Shown: piece after piece, positions 12,201 to 24,401 of the stretch
Numbering within the stretch: position 1 is the first letter of the stretch
How the letters are laid out: every line of letters begins with the position of its first letter
Source of the DNA: Polytrichum commune
Lineage: Eukaryota > Streptophyta > Polytrichopsida > Polytrichales > Polytrichaceae
Direction: 5' to 3'
NCBI GenBank assembly: GCA_950295325.1
Contig: OX485805.1
Coordinates: forward strand, 62,501 to 126,500
Length of the DNA: 64,000 nucleotides
Notes under the pieces: generated by a model
The model's database searches: none
What the model saw: the letters and a program-made list of their open reading frames with translations, nothing else
What the model was told of the DNA's origin: nothing
Position numbers and translations under genes: made by a program

Positions 12201-14151
12201 CCCCAAAACGTCATTTGGAGCTCCAAAAACTTGCTGATTTGCTTGAGACAAAGGGTAGGAAGATACTTCAAAATGTGAAAACTAGGTGGATCAGTATGTT
12301 AAGTCCTTTGCAACGTGTTTTGTCTGAGTACCGCACTCTCTTGGTGAAGATGTACTCGGATCAATTTGTGAAACCGGCAATCCCAGCTGCAAAGGTAAAC
12401 TACGAACTCCTGGCTGACATCATATGTTTGTTGACAATGGCGGCGGTGGTGCCCCTTCTTGAGGCGGTAAAGGCCTTGGTTGTCTTTGTACAATCGCCCT
12501 CAGTGTATGTGTGTGACTTCACAAGGGCTTTCAATCTTTGCATACAAGATGTGCATGACTTGTATTGCTCTGAGAAAGCATTCACTTCTGATGCATTTGC
12601 ATGCTTCATTCAGATTTGTGAGCTCTCTCATGATAGCATTCGCTTGAGGTGGCATCCGGATGTCAATGATTGTGTTGAACATTTAGTCTTCGAGGCCTAT
12701 CTTTCTACTTCAGCGGGCTCACACCTTAATGCTACTTGCATTGATCCTCAAACTTCGATGAGGACCTTCGTAACAAAAGAATTATTTGACATCACCATTT
12801 CAAGAGTGAAGACTGAGGTTACAGGTTTGTTTCTCTAACCTTTTTTTTTTCTTTTTTTTTTTGCAAGTTCAATGCACTTGCTAAGTTCTGCTCTTGCTAA
12901 GTTGTTAAGTTCTGCAACATGTTAAGTTATGCAACAGGCAAGTTCTGCTCTTGGTAAGCTCTTGGTAAGTTGTTAAGTTCTGCTCTTGCTAAGTTCAGCA
13001 CTTGTTAAGTTCTGCTCTTGCTAAGTTCTGCTCTTGCTAAGTTCACCTCTTGTTAAGTTCACCTCTTGTTAAGTTCTGCTCTTGCTAAGTTCAGCTAAGT
13101 TAAGTTCAGCTCTTCTTAAGTTCAGCTCTTGCTAAGTTGTGCACTTGTTAAGTTCAGCCTTGCTAAGTTCAGCTCTTGCTAAGTTCAGCTAAGTTAAGTT
13201 CAGCTAAGTTAAGTTCAGCTCTTGTTAAGTTCAGCTCTTGCTAAGTTGTGCACTTGTTAAGTTCAGCCTTGCTAAGTTCAGCTCTTGTTAAGTTCAGCTC
13301 TTGTTAAGTTAAGTTCAGCTCTTGCTAAGTTCAGGTCTTGTTAAGTTAAGTTCAGCTCTTGCTAAGTTGTTAAGTTATGCTCTTGTTAAATTCTGCTCTT
13401 GGTAAGTTGTGGTGTGAAGTATTGGTGGTATGCTTGCAGAGGCGGCCGCAATGATGGTAATGGAACTTGGGAGCAGGTTTCCACCAAGTGAGGTGATGGA
13501 CGCATTGTCAATTGTGTACCCTCAATTTTGGATTGAGCCAGGGCATGAGGACAAGCTAACATCTCACATGAACACTTTGAAGGCAACCTTTTGTGTGCCC
13601 AAACAGATTTCTAGCACTCCATTACAGTATGAAACTAGCCCAGCATTGTTGGATGCAGCTGCACTTGATCGGCAACTGCACTGGTTCGGGGTGGCCATGG
13701 TGAACAATTCCGAGCATGCAATGCGTGCATTGGACTTGAATGTTCATCCCATAACGAAGGTTTGGCGTAACTTTGCACAATCTGGTCCATTGAGGGGGAT
13801 GTTCCCTGAGTTCTTCAAGCTCGCAGAAATTGCGATGATTCAGGTATGCTTTGCTTGGTTTTTTTGGATTCATTTCTTGCTTTTATATTCGTGTTGGTTC
13901 TTTGCTGATTTTTTTATCTGTTTTTGCTTCCCACCTTGCAGGTTCTTGGGAGTGTAGAGGATGAAAGAACATTCTCCAATGTTGCTTTCTTGAAGAACAA
14001 ACTCCGCAATCAATTGATAGAGCACTTGCCTCTTGTTACCACTATGTTTGCACAAAAACATTACACTTTGACTTCATTCCCTTACAAGGAAGTTGTTTCG
14101 GATTGGAGGGGTTTAAAGCCGAAGCGGGGTAGATATGCATTGGGTGTTTGA
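9254..14151 (+). CDS. hAT-family transposase, five exons, 829 aa
   Basis: Exons 9254-9558, 11154-11574, 11675-12824, 13440-13843 and 13942-14151 join with GT-AG introns and matching phases into one 829-residue frame. The protein would cut and paste the element. Residues 129-158 carry a BED-like zinc finger (CVIC ... H152 ... C158). The RNase-H-like core has D283 in SISCDEVTTLDNQSW, D354 in AFGADGASVLQG and the CVAHR motif. The C-terminal dimerisation segment has the hAT signature DERTFSNVAFLKNKL near 766-780. The start at 9254 (MSPGPSSS) is chosen because upstream codons lie in low-complexity repeats. Coding exons match the right copy exactly as far as I can compare. The copy lacks its 5' terminus, so it is probably immobile itself but could supply enzyme. 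Confidence 0.85.
10205..11000 (+). repeat. Three copies of CTCAACTGGTTCATCTGTAAGT inside hAT intron 1
   Basis: Near 10220, 10535 and 10973 the intron repeats CTCAAC(T/C)GG(T/C)TCATCTGTAA. Two copies are preceded by a CAG-like acceptor and followed by GTAAGTATGTAC, so they look like tiny skipped exons or decoy splice sites. The direct junction 9558/11154 is already in phase. Confidence 0.4.
12845..13420 (+). repeat. Intronic minisatellite, GCTAAGTTCAGCTCTTG units
   Basis: Intron 3 of the transposase is almost entirely made of 16-17 bp units such as GCTCTTGCTAAGTTC and GCTCTTGTTAAGTTC, with occasional shortened units AGCTAAGTTA. The matching array in the right copy (about 50025-50620) is 57 bp longer. 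The unit contains a TAAGT step resembling a 5' splice site core. Confidence 0.8.
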
Positions 14152-14575
14152 TTCACATAGAATTATTTACAATGGAAACTTATTTAGGGGGTTTTTCACA
14201 CTTCTTAGAGCATTCAAATTTCAGAGTAGAAGCAACTTATTGACTCCAAAGATATACGCCAATTCACATGGCTAAATGGCAATGTATGCCTATTATGAAT
14301 GAAGAAGTGTTTTCCTCCTATATTTTTTGTGTGTCATGGTTTCAATTTCGCATAATACATGCTACATTTCATCCATGAAATAGTTCCATTGAATTGTGTT
14401 TTTTTTTGCACATAGCTGAATTTCTCCCGCCCTTTCAATGTTATATCGCATGTGTAATGATTTGCTCACATGGAAATATAGTGCCAAATGAAACTAAACC
14501 CTCCCTCTTATTCGCAAAATATTATACTGAAATATATGCCCAAATAGGCTCCAACACGTCATTCACATTCAATAA

Positions 14576-14640
14576 AATAGTTACTTCATCTCCAAGGTAA
14601 AAGTGAAAAATTGTTACTTCACCTCCAAGGTAAAAGTGAA
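14576..14640 (+). repeat. 3' subterminal 31-bp repeats of hAT, two copies
   Basis: Two tandem units of the form GTTACTTCA(C/T)CTCCAAGGTA plus AAAGTGAAAA lie just inside the 3' terminus. The right copy has four such units. Subterminal repeats are usual binding sites for hAT transposases; that role here is inferred from position. Confidence 0.7.
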
Positions 14641-14653
14641 AAAAAATTCGGTG

Positions 14654-14661
14654 GTTATGGC
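14654..14661 (+). other. Target-site duplication half GTTATGGC (left copy, 3' side)
   Basis: The 8 bp after the element end read GTTATGGC. The same octamer, read on the minus strand, precedes the 5' end of the right copy (GCCATAAC at 55400-55407). Confidence 0.75.
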
Positions 14662-15550
14662 AATCTGTTTGGACCTCATGTCTCCGAAACCAGAGGAAGA
14701 TTCACTAACATAATTGCATTGCCATCATCTTGATTCTTGATTGATGTGGCCCTTCAAGAATCATGGATGCCGACATTGACATCAATTATTTCCACATGAA
14801 ATCCTAGAAACTGGGTCCATCATTCATACAATGACTCACATGGAGCTCAGACAAGTATGGGCTTACTTTGAGGTTACTTATTTTTAACATTATCACTGCA
14901 ACAATACAGGTTTTTAATTCCAACACCCACTTCATTACATGCCTTTTGTTACTATTAACAATGAATTGGTAAAATAAACGTTGTCCACCTTTACTTATAG
15001 TATGTCCGAGTTAACTTCGTAGTGAAATGTCAATGAAATGGGACATAAATTCACTTGGAAACATACTTAAGAACATGTTTGGTAACGTCTTTGAGAACGT
15101 GCATGACTATGGATAGTGAAGTGATAGATTTGGTATAGTCAAGTTCAATATATCGTATGTTTCAAAATGTACACTGAATACTCACAAAAATTTCCATTTG
15201 TAATGGATTAATAATGAATTATACAAAAGAATACACAATATGGCATGTCTAAGCACTAAACATATTCTAATTTAATCTACTGGGGCATTTTCATCTTCTT
15301 CAATTCCAATTTCATCCTCATCTTCGAAAGATGGTTCATCCTCATTTGTGTTCAAAGCTACTACCACTTAATCATTGCTTTAAATCACAACCTCATCTAA
15401 TTTTGGATCAGTTGGTGTTGCATCATTGTTCAATGATTGTGGTATTAATCCACAATGTTCTTCAACATTGCCTAAAGATAGGCATGCTATGTCCGCATGG
15501 AATCTTTGCCAAAGACAACTCTTGCTTCCCTTAGCTCTTTGTGAAGAACC
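14662..15550. other. AT-rich spacer, no gene seen
   Basis: Nothing recognisable apart from AT-rich sequence. No splice-bounded protein-like segment is visible on either strand. Confidence 0.4.
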
Positions 15551-15555
15551 ACCTT

Positions 15556-17200
15556 TCATCCAAGATTGTTCAAGTTAGCCTCAAAGAAAACTTGTTCAAC
15601 ATTGAGTGAAAATGCAAAAGACTCAGCCAATAATGGCACTAATTTGTCGAACTTCACGAGGCTAAAACCATAATCATTTGGCTTCATAGTAGCATTTTGC
15701 CCAACCATGTTTGATGTCACCCAATTACAATACAACACAACCAACTCATAACGACCATAGTCCACGGCCAATATTTCCTCTACCCATCCAACATACTTCA
15801 AATTTGTTGCCTTCAAGTTTATGTTACATACACTTGAGCAACAATATTGAGAGAATTTGGTGGCTACACCATAGTCGACAGTTGTCAAAGTCTTTTCTGC
15901 ACTACGCACACAAATATGGTTTCGAAAGCATATATGGAGCGGTACAATGTTGCTTGGCTAGAAGGTGGAAGAGACAAAACCAACACATCATTGTTAATAT
16001 CTTGACCTACTTGTTTGGCATGTGAAAACCTTTGATTTGAACCATTTGGGAAAATGTTGATCTTGGAGATTTTCAGGGTATACAATCATGCCACCTCATT
16101 TTCTTCTTCAAATGTCTTCACGATTCAATTTGCATTGTGTGACATCTTTAATTTTAATTTTAATGCATTAATATTTTGAAAATACGTGCACACTAAATAT
16201 TAATAAGTGGCATGTATTAGTGACATGCATTGTTTTATATCACTCACCAAATTCATTGTCAATTAATATAATAAAAAACAAGATTGAACTCTATTAGTGC
16301 CAAGAAATTGTTTATAAATATCAATGCATTTTACATTTGGGATGGAGTTGTTTGTTCTCCATGACTCTAGGGAAACCACATTATTCACCACAAATTCATA
16401 GATCCAATCTCGTAGCTCATGTGTTAGTATCCTTGGTTGTCCAACACCTTCAAGTATTTCATTGTTCATTGTAGGATCTTCCTTATCATCCTAGACCCTA
16501 TGACTTGTAATGGTATATGTATGTATTTATTCCGTGCAAAAGCCAAGAGCTTCGTCTATGGCATATCCTTCAGCCAAATTTACTTTAGGTCTTGCACGAT
16601 ATCAAACATAGCCCTTTAATGTCTTCAAGTACCTTTCCATAAGATACATCCAATGGACATGTATGGGCCCACAAATATCTAATTCTTCAACCAAGTGCAC
16701 CAACAAGTGGATCATCACATCAGAAATTGTCGGCGGAAACTTTTTTTAAGCATGCACAAGGTAATGGCCGTATCCTCTTGTAATTCAATCATTTCTGATG
16801 GGTCAATGGTTTTTGCACGTAAGCATTTGAATATCTGACTTAGTCTTATTATACACATACGGACCTCCTTCAACATGATTGTGCATACACAAAGGGGTAA
16901 GACTTATTGCATAAGGACATGGTAATCATGGAATTTCAATCCCTTGAGGCTCTCATCCACCTGAACTATTTTTCGCAATTGGCCAATATACTGAGTTGGA
17001 GTTTTCAATTGTCGCATGATATCCACAAAAACTTCATTCTCTTTATTTATGAGCACATATGAGATTTGCAACAAAGTCAAGCTTTCTGATTTTTCCCCCG
17101 GCATGGGCCACATATACGGCTGTATGTTGGCTTCCTTCAAGTCCATACGAACCTTCAGTGTATCCTTCTCCCCAAATATGATTTTCATGAGATTTTTTTG
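15556..17200 (-). pseudogene. Decayed CACTA (En/Spm) TNP2-type transposase remnant
   Basis: Translated on the minus strand, the block shows the C-terminal half of a CACTA transposase in order. About 17190-16900 gives DYHVLMQ preceded by a typical TNP2 linker. About 16900-16740 reads like the IRGxLP...IIRLCxFF segment. About 16740-16570 reads FPPTISDVMIHLLVHLVEEL, then YLKTLKGYV and AEGYA, the DUF4218 signature. About 15909-15556 (YVGWVEEILAVDYGRYELVV, then NDYGFSLVKF and SFAFSLNVEQVFF) matches DUF4216. Frames change several times and stops interrupt, so the gene is dead. No CACTA termini were found, so the element limits are unknown. Confidence 0.75.
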
Positions 17201-18320
17201 TTATGTTTTTCTCATAATACATAACATCCAATATATTGCGTATAAGGAGGCCATATTGTACCAAAATATATCATATTAACTCTAGATGCATACCAAATAC
17301 AAGATGACAAAATTTCACATGATGTTACAATATATATGACCCCTTATGACTATACAACTACACAGAGATATTTGCTTTCATAATCATTACATATATAAAT
17401 ATTGGAATATTAGCATGACTACAACTAGACATGTTTCATTATTTGCGATAGTCATGTTCAATTACTTCCAATAATCATGATCTAGATTTACTTTGACACT
17501 GACACTAGAAAATTATTTACTATAAAATAAGTAATATTCAACTAGGACTTATAAGATATGACCAATAATTACAATATAAGTTTACATATTACACCTTCCA
17601 ATACGGTAATGCAAAGAGGGAATTCTTCCTCTTCACTCCATATTAGATTTAGTTTGTCTTCTTCTTTCTTGTAGGTTGACTATACCGAGCAATCTTCTCT
17701 TTGTGTTGCAAAACGCAAAATGTCATGCGGAAGCAAGACCTGCAAGGGTGCTTGGTGCTTGACCCTATTCATCAAGGCTAATTTTCAGTCATCTATAACA
17801 CTATATTCGTTAAATTGAGACTTTCTCTAGTCTCAAATTAATATATGGATCAAACAACATGAAGATGCCTGAAACTATATTGTCAACAATCTCAAATATA
17901 TTAAATGTTCTAATATCCCACACCTATGATGTGCGGACATAAGCACATATGGTAGAGCACTCAACACCAATTTCATCAACAAAAACACATTGGGTAGAGC
18001 ACTCCAAACAAGTTTCACCCAAAAATATATATAATGATTTCTATTATTAGCATGCTCCATAGAATATAGACATTGCAACATACAAAGTGCATGTAATAAA
18101 TGCATATTTTTTCAATGGACAATTTAGTCCCAAACTTAATAAAAAAATGAACTTCACATTTGTATTGAAATATAGTAAATGGATATTCATCCAACTCCAA
18201 AACAATATAGTATTCGTAAGTTCTACCCAAACTCTGCCCCAATTTTGAAGAGCACACATATGAGTAATATATGTTCGTAGAATTACTGTTTACACTATAA
18301 TCATGCTAACACAATCCTAC
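17201..18320. other. AT-rich spacer, no gene seen
   Basis: AT-rich sequence with only short frames; possibly the rest of the decayed CACTA element, but no motif supports that. Confidence 0.35.
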
Positions 18321-18327
18321 CAACTTC

Positions 18328-21300
18328 TCATTCAACGTGGGTTGCTTCTTCTGCGATCTGAGCAAGGTTGTCTTTTGCAAAAGTTATGTACTTTTGAGGG
18401 ATGGACACTGATCCACTATGATTTTTCCGTGGTTTCCATGCTATGAATATGGAATCTGTATCTACCCAAGATGGACCGTGCTCAGAATCCACCTTCCACC
18501 GAAAGTTAGGGTTTGTATCCCAGCCTGTATAATGCCGAATCACATCTTCATTCCTTGCCGTCGGTCGGTAGTACTCCACTTGTATTTGTCGAAAATGAGG
18601 GCTGGAAGTTACAAAATTGGGTTTGGATAAAGCTCTTGCCACCCACACTGGCTTCACATATGTCTCATCTCCAGGACGCAAAATGAGCATATATCCTTCA
18701 TGACAATCCACTGCAATGCGGAAAGATGGTGGCGGACGACTACTAGCAGGCCCCACGTAATGGTCGTCCACATCAAACTCCTCTCGAACCTCTCCATTTC
18801 CCAAAAGACTAGCCTCTGAAGCTTGTACATCGACTCGTGTTTGTGGCCAAAATCCATGCCTCAAAGTATGAGGGCTATCTTGGTGGAGGTCTACCAAGGC
18901 GGCACGAACACGTGTCCAATAATGTATCCAACTCCCATAACGATGCCAACATGATCCGCCAACATCCGCTATCTTCAAACTCTCCCAATATTGTATGAAG
19001 CCTGATATACCTTTCAAAATATCCTCCAAATTCTTCATGGCTATTGGCTTACAAGGGCTAGGCTCCCCATCCGGTAACATGGTCTTCCCATCCGCATCCA
19101 CGCGCCACACAAGAAGACCCTCCGGCGGGCTCCAGTCTTGTGTCGTGCACAACAACTTGTATTGCATGGCCGGGACACCATCGTCACGCATGTAGAACCG
19201 GAATTGTTGTGCCTTCGTATGCCCGATCAATCGGTGAGCTCCACTTCGAATATAAGGTTCTATAAATGCCTTGAAGTCTGGCACCTCCTCAATCATATGG
19301 GGGATGACGGGAACGTTCTCCAAATCCATGTACGACTTCATCAATAATGGGATTGTAGGAAAATCCTCCTCCCGCAACTTCATGCTCCACCGCCCAAAAG
19401 ATGCATCAATATCATCGTGCGTGTGGCCTACCAATAGGAAGGACACAAAAACCTCCTTGAAAATGCCTTTCGCAACCAACAACGACCAATATGCAAATAC
19501 ATATCTGCTTTTATTGTCCTTGGCACAATTGTCCAATTGGACACGCAAAGTTGGAGGCAACTTCTTGGCAATCACGGGTTCATTGGGTGGCTCGGGCAAC
19601 GAATGCAAGCATACATCTTTTCCATCCAACACCGCTTCATATAAAGGTGTTGAACCCGTGTTCTCAAATAACAATCCTGAAGAATAGGCTGGTGGTTTCT
19701 CTAAATCACGTAAAAGCCTTGCAAATGATCCTATCGTGTGGTTTGAATCCGCTGGATACAAATCAAGAGCATAATGAGCAAACTTGACATCACCGTGTCC
19801 ATGTGCAATCATTCCTGCAATGCCAACCCAACGTGATTAGCATCTATGTATGAATAAACCATTATGAAGGAATCCATGTTCTCCAGTACATCACGGAATA
19901 AAAAACCACAACATTTAGGGTATGTCATGACATTGTTTCGAAGTTCACCTGTAACCGATATAGGCAACTTAAAAAACCCATCCGTGGCCTTGATTCGATT
20001 TGCAAAACATGGGGAGGCTATTTTGGCATGGTCCATTTTGTCATGGATGACCGTAAGAACCTCCAAGGGCCTGGAGATGGACAAAGCTCTATTTGTGTAG
20101 TAATCATTACGGTGTGCCTCTTGCATGTTTACGTGCTTGAAATAGTTCAATTGATGCGCTGCATATGACTTGGTACCCATCGTGTGTGCATCCCGGAGGC
20201 GCTTCAACTTCTCGCAATTAGAGCACCTGGCAAATTTGTCCCCTCGTCTTTTTGTAATGTATTCGCTAAAGTTTTGTTTCTTGATTGCACTTAATTTTGA
20301 CAATGAAATTGGCTCCAACCCAATCTTCTCGCCAACTGCATTAACGTCCAACAATATGTCTTTCCATTTTGTGCCTGTGGGAAGAACTTTCTCCACAACC
20401 TTTTCACCGGTTGTGAGTGTGCGTGTTTTGTGCGGCATTGCATCAGCAAGGGGGACAATGATGGTTGCTAGAGTTGCCGTTGCTTGCCTTGTTGCTTCCC
20501 TAGGTTTCTTTAAACCCACGTTCCCATGGTGACGGGACCGGCGGCCTTCCTTGGCATAAGCAGCTTGTCTATAGAAGTCCGCCTTCGACACACCGTAAAT
20601 GGTGTACCATGCCTTACAACACACGTCTATGCTTTCAATGGTGATTACCTTGCGACCCGTCCCATTCACATGTATTGCCCTATGGACATCAAGTTTTTTT
20701 GTGGATCTTAGACGAAAATCTCCAAGCCACATTTCTTCACGGATGGCCTTCAATTTATCCCTTGGAAACAATTGGCAACAACAATGCACACAACAATCCT
20801 TTGTGGCAACTTCTCTTATGGACTCCTCCCCAAGCAGCCTTTGACGTTTACAATCAGTTGCAGATGGAGAAGGACGTGCCACAGTATCGTACTTTCTTTG
20901 ACCCTTGCGTGGCCGCATGTTTGATTGCATTTCCTTTTCGAGTTGCATGTGTCGTTGCTCATGTTCACGCAAGCTAACTCCATCAGTCGTGACATTCCTC
21001 AATGGCCACCTGCGGAGGGAGAACCTATGAGTGGGATCCACCTCAGAAGGAACGAGTGACTCCAATATGACAATCCCAACGTCCTCGGTGCCAAGCGGAT
21101 TTTGATCAATGCAATCTTGTGGATGGGTGTTACGACAGATACCCTCCGCCACAACAACCCCATTGTCATTAAGAAGTAACACATCCAAATTCACCCATGA
21201 AGCTCTTGAAAGCACGGCACACTCTGGAATGGGACAGTCCAGTACGGAACGCGAAGGTATATCGAAATGCTCTTCATCTGAACTCTCATCCATAGTAGCC

Positions 21301-21452
21301 TCCCCGACAATGTCTAGCTCTTCCTCAGATGCAGATGGCCAAGTGGCCATGTCTTCTCCAGACGAATACCCTCTTCCAGTATACCCATCCATTTTGCCTA
21401 CACACATGAACATGGAACCTTGTAAAGAATTGACAAAAGCTATAGGGTCCAA
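18328..21452 (-). CDS. DUF7869-type protein, two exons, about 996 aa
   Basis: Exon 1 (21452-19949) ends ...KLPISVTG at a strong donor (ACAG|GTGAAC). A 134-nt intron ends TTGCAG, and exon 2 (19814-18328) continues MIAHGHGDVKFAHY in matching phase, so the apparent overlap of two frames at 19809-19812 is simply a retained intron. Residues about 594-642 contain VQLDNCAKDNKSRYVF and SFLLVGHTHDDIDASFGRW, the hallmark of the DUF7869 family: conserved Asp-Asn and His-Thr-His-Asp-Asp-Ile-Asp residues that look like a metal-dependent RNase-H-like core. Exon 1 has Cys clusters (CCVHCCC near 222; CSNC near 414) that may bind zinc. Function is unknown; a recombinase-like role is inference. The first Met is uncertain because a splice-acceptor-like TGTGTAG|G precedes MDGYTG. 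The gene is intact, with TGA stop. Confidence 0.7.
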
Positions 21453-21579
21453 TAGAAAAACACAGAAACCTTATCATAACACATGTTGTATGAATATTAT
21501 ATCGATGGGTTCCAAAAAGATGGAGCGCACAACAGTTTATTCAGGATCCGTCTATGCACATCCCCATTGTGTGCATGAG

Positions 21580-22535
21580 GGTGGGTTTGGGTCGAGCAAC
21601 CCAAACCTCGTGATAGGATGGGCCTGCTAATCCAGGCCCAACCCGTGACAGGGGTGGGTTTGGGTCGCTCGACCCAAACCTCACAATGGAGGTGGGTTTG
21701 GGTCGCTCGACCCAAACCTCACAATGGAGGTGTGTTTGGGTCGAGCGACTCAAACCTCGTGACAGGATGGGCCTGGTAATCCAGACCCAGCCCTTGCTAG
21801 GGGTGGGTTTGGGTCGCTCGACCCAAACCTCGTGACAGGATGGGCCTGGTAATCCAGACCCAGCCCTTGATAGGGGTGGGTTTGGGTCGCTCGACCCAAA
21901 CCTCGTGACAGGATGGGCCTGCTAATCCAGGCCCAACCCCTGACAGGGGTGGGTTTGGGTCGCTCGCCCCAAACCTCACAATGGAGGTGTGTTTGGGTCG
22001 TGCGACCCAAACCTCATGACAGGATGGGCCTGGCAATCCAGGCCCAGCGCGTGATAGCGGTGGGTTTGGGTCGCTCGACCCAAACCTCATAATGGAGGTG
22101 GGTTTGGGTCGAGCGACCCAAACCTCGTGACAGGATGGGCCTGCTAATCCAGGCCCAACCCGTGACAGGGGTGGGTTTGGGTCGCTCGACCCAAACCTCA
22201 CAATGGAGGTGTGTTTGGGTCGAGCGACCCAAACCTCGTGACAGGATGGGCCTGCTAATCCAGGCCCAACCCGTGACAGGGGTGGGTTTGGGTCGCTCGA
22301 CCCAAACCTCACAATGGAGGTGTGTTTGGGTCGAGCGACCCAAACCTCGTTACAGGATGGGCCTGCTAATCCAGGCCCAACCCGTGAGAGGGGGTGGGTT
22401 TGGGTCGAGCGACCCAAACCTCGTGACAGGATGGGCTTGCTAATCCAGGCCCAGCCCGTGATAGGGGTGGGTTTGGGTCGCTCGACCCAAACCTCACTAT
22501 GGGGGTGGGTTTGGGTCGAGCGACCCAAACATTCC
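21580..22535. repeat. Hairpin satellite built on TTTGGGTCG-NN-CGACCCAAA palindromes
   Basis: About 17 copies of the palindrome TTTGGGTCG(CT or AG)CGACCCAAA lie in tandem. They alternate with two spacers: ACCTCACAATGGAGGTG, and a second inverted repeat TGGGCCTG-CTAATC-CAGGCCCA. The higher-order unit is about 111 bp. Substitutions mostly fall outside the arms (exceptions near 21597, 21745 and 21971). Frames on both strands are products of the repeat. The array begins about 130 bp upstream of the DUF7869-type gene start. Confidence 0.9.
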
Positions 22536-22559
22536 GCAAATTCCGCCTTAAATTGCGGT

Positions 22560-23225
22560 AATCTTCCATATTCAGCTACGTGGATACTAATTGGAAGAAT
22601 TCAGGCCGTGCATGGCTGTTGTAATTAGCTACTCATCAACGGATGCATACACGAACCTTGCACTCCACCACTACTTGAGAGAGCTTGCAACCATTTCAGA
22701 ATGGAGAGATGAGAAAAAAGGAGCAAAGTTTGGGGGGTTTGGTACTTTATACTACCCGCCTCCGCCTTGGCCTTCCTCTTTGGATCCCTTTCCCGCCCGA
22801 ACGTAAACCCTAAACCTAAGTTCAAACCTTCTGACAGAATTTCCCGCTTCTTGTTGGTAATAGAGCATCCATATTTAGCTTGCCTCTTCGTGGCGCCAAC
22901 CATCAAATGACCTTGGACAACTAACCTCCTAATTCCGCTATTAAATAACTACACAAAATATGATGTGTGGATTTGATTATATGTAGTGTTGTTACCACCA
23001 GTGTCCGAAAAGTTTTTGAAGTTATTGAGGTTAATTGCCTACCTCTTTAAAAGGGCATAGGCTATTTCCCTCATGGCATAGGTTGCATCCTACAATATCA
23101 AATTTTTGTAAGTTGAAAACCTTTTGAGTTTTTAAGTTACCTGCCAATTGCCTTTAAAACTAATTTTTAGTAGGTTAAAATCCTTCATATCTTTTAATGT
23201 TGTAGGCTTTAAATTCAAAATTTGA
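22560..23225. other. Spacer, no gene recognised
   Basis: A 93-codon minus-strand frame (22906-22625) has Lys/Arg-rich composition but no family resemblance and no splice context. It is not called as a gene. Confidence 0.3.
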
Positions 23226-23227
23226 GT

Positions 23228-23300
23228 ACTAAGTGGTATCCTTGGCAGGAATTGAACCTGGCTAAGCCCTTCACCACGTTTGAAGGCCAAGGATTAACCA
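23228..23300 (-). repeat. tRNA-like SINE head
   Basis: Read on the minus strand, the stretch contains GGTTCAATTCC (a B-box / T-arm), an anticodon-arm-like CCTTCA...TGAAGG hairpin and an A-box-like AGTTGGTTAATCC. The acceptor stem does not pair and the anticodon loop lacks the usual T33, so it is not a working tRNA. A tRNA-derived SINE or tRNA pseudogene fits better. The related block 23030-23760 (repeated phrases with ATAGGCT and TAGGC) may be its body. Confidence 0.35.
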
Positions 23301-24401
23301 ACTCCTTTTTAAAGAGTTGATTATAAGTTATGAAAGGTTGCTAAAATTCAAATGAGTTTAAGGGTGAAAGTCCTCACCATCTTCTGATTCAACCTCTATG
23401 CGGTGATGGGGCTTGGGCTGTGGTATTTGTAAAGATCGACGGGGAGGGAGTCAGGGCTATTATTGATATCCGCCTATGTGCCACTCAAGAGCCCCGAGTA
23501 TTAGCCTAAAGATATGTACTTAGGCCAACTAATTTCCCAATTTGAAGAAGGATGAATGGCTAAAATCCGCTCTTTTAAAAACTTTGTAGGCAAAATTTCC
23601 TACATGTTTTTTACCACATAGGTTGATATCCTATGTTTTAAAATTGTCCATAGGCTCTTTGTCCTACACTTTCAAAATTTTATAGGCTAAGTCACAAATT
23701 TTGTAGGCTGCATTTACACTAGCCTTAGGCTCTTGGCGGACTATGGTTACCACCCTTACATGCTCAACATTAATTTTCAATCCTATGACAGTTAGTGTTA
23801 GAAGTAAATGTGTTGCTACCTTCTACTCTCACGTATATTTCTTCTTTTCACATCCTTACTAACACTAAATTCAAACATGTCAATGCCACATATTACTATA
23901 GCTTATATTTAATGTTTATTACTTTCATATGGTTATTGATATATTGTGTATTCACTTGTATTTAGTGTATCAAACACTAAATATCATACTTATTGTAGTT
24001 GTGTTTTGTACCTATAGTTTTTATTGATTTGGCTTGCCAAAAAAAATGTAATCAACTTTATTTGTTTTAACAAATGTTTGATGAAAAATCTAAACATATA
24101 TAGTTGTATCTATTCAATGCAAGTTGAGCAGAACATGTCCTTAAATACATGTTGGTGTGTTCTAGTGTCACTACACTAAATAAGATATTTAGAGATTTAT
24201 ACACTAAATATGAACGCATCTACGACGTAACATAACATACATAACAAACATAACATGAAATGTAACCAACGTTCATGTTCATGAATTAGACTATTGTGAT
24301 ATCTATATACATTTGTTTTTAGAACCACAAGCGACTTGGCCCCCTCATTTGACCTATGCGCCATTCATTTATGGCTTCGAGTGCAACAAGACACATTTAT
24401 A

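Larger units (their letters stand above)
9063..14653 (+). mobile_element. hAT element, left copy, 5'-truncated
   Basis: From GCGGTCGC at 9063 to ATTCGGTG at 14653 this is near-identical to the reverse complement of 48704-54467. The 3' terminus AAAAAAAATTCGGTG differs by one base from the right copy's AAAAAAAATTCGCTG. The 5' terminal repeat and about 930 bp of 5' region present in the right copy are missing; unrelated DNA abuts at 9063. The 3' flank is GTTATGGC (14654-14661), which equals the 5' flank of the right copy rather than that copy's 3' flank. Confidence 0.85.

Noticed and set aside
19809..19812. Possible frameshift or two separate genes in the DUF7869-type locus
   Set aside because: A good donor (ACAG|GTGAAC, 19948) and acceptor (TTGCAG, 19815) join the two frames in phase with a 134-nt intron and restore a sensible sequence (SVTG|MIAHG).
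21497..22628. Multiple overlapping frames, up to 243 codons, in the hairpin satellite
   Set aside because: All translate the same repeat (VWVERPKPT / GLGRSTQTH) on both strands; no independent coding signal.
23228..23300. Functional tRNA gene
   Set aside because: The acceptor stem does not pair and the anticodon loop is abnormal.
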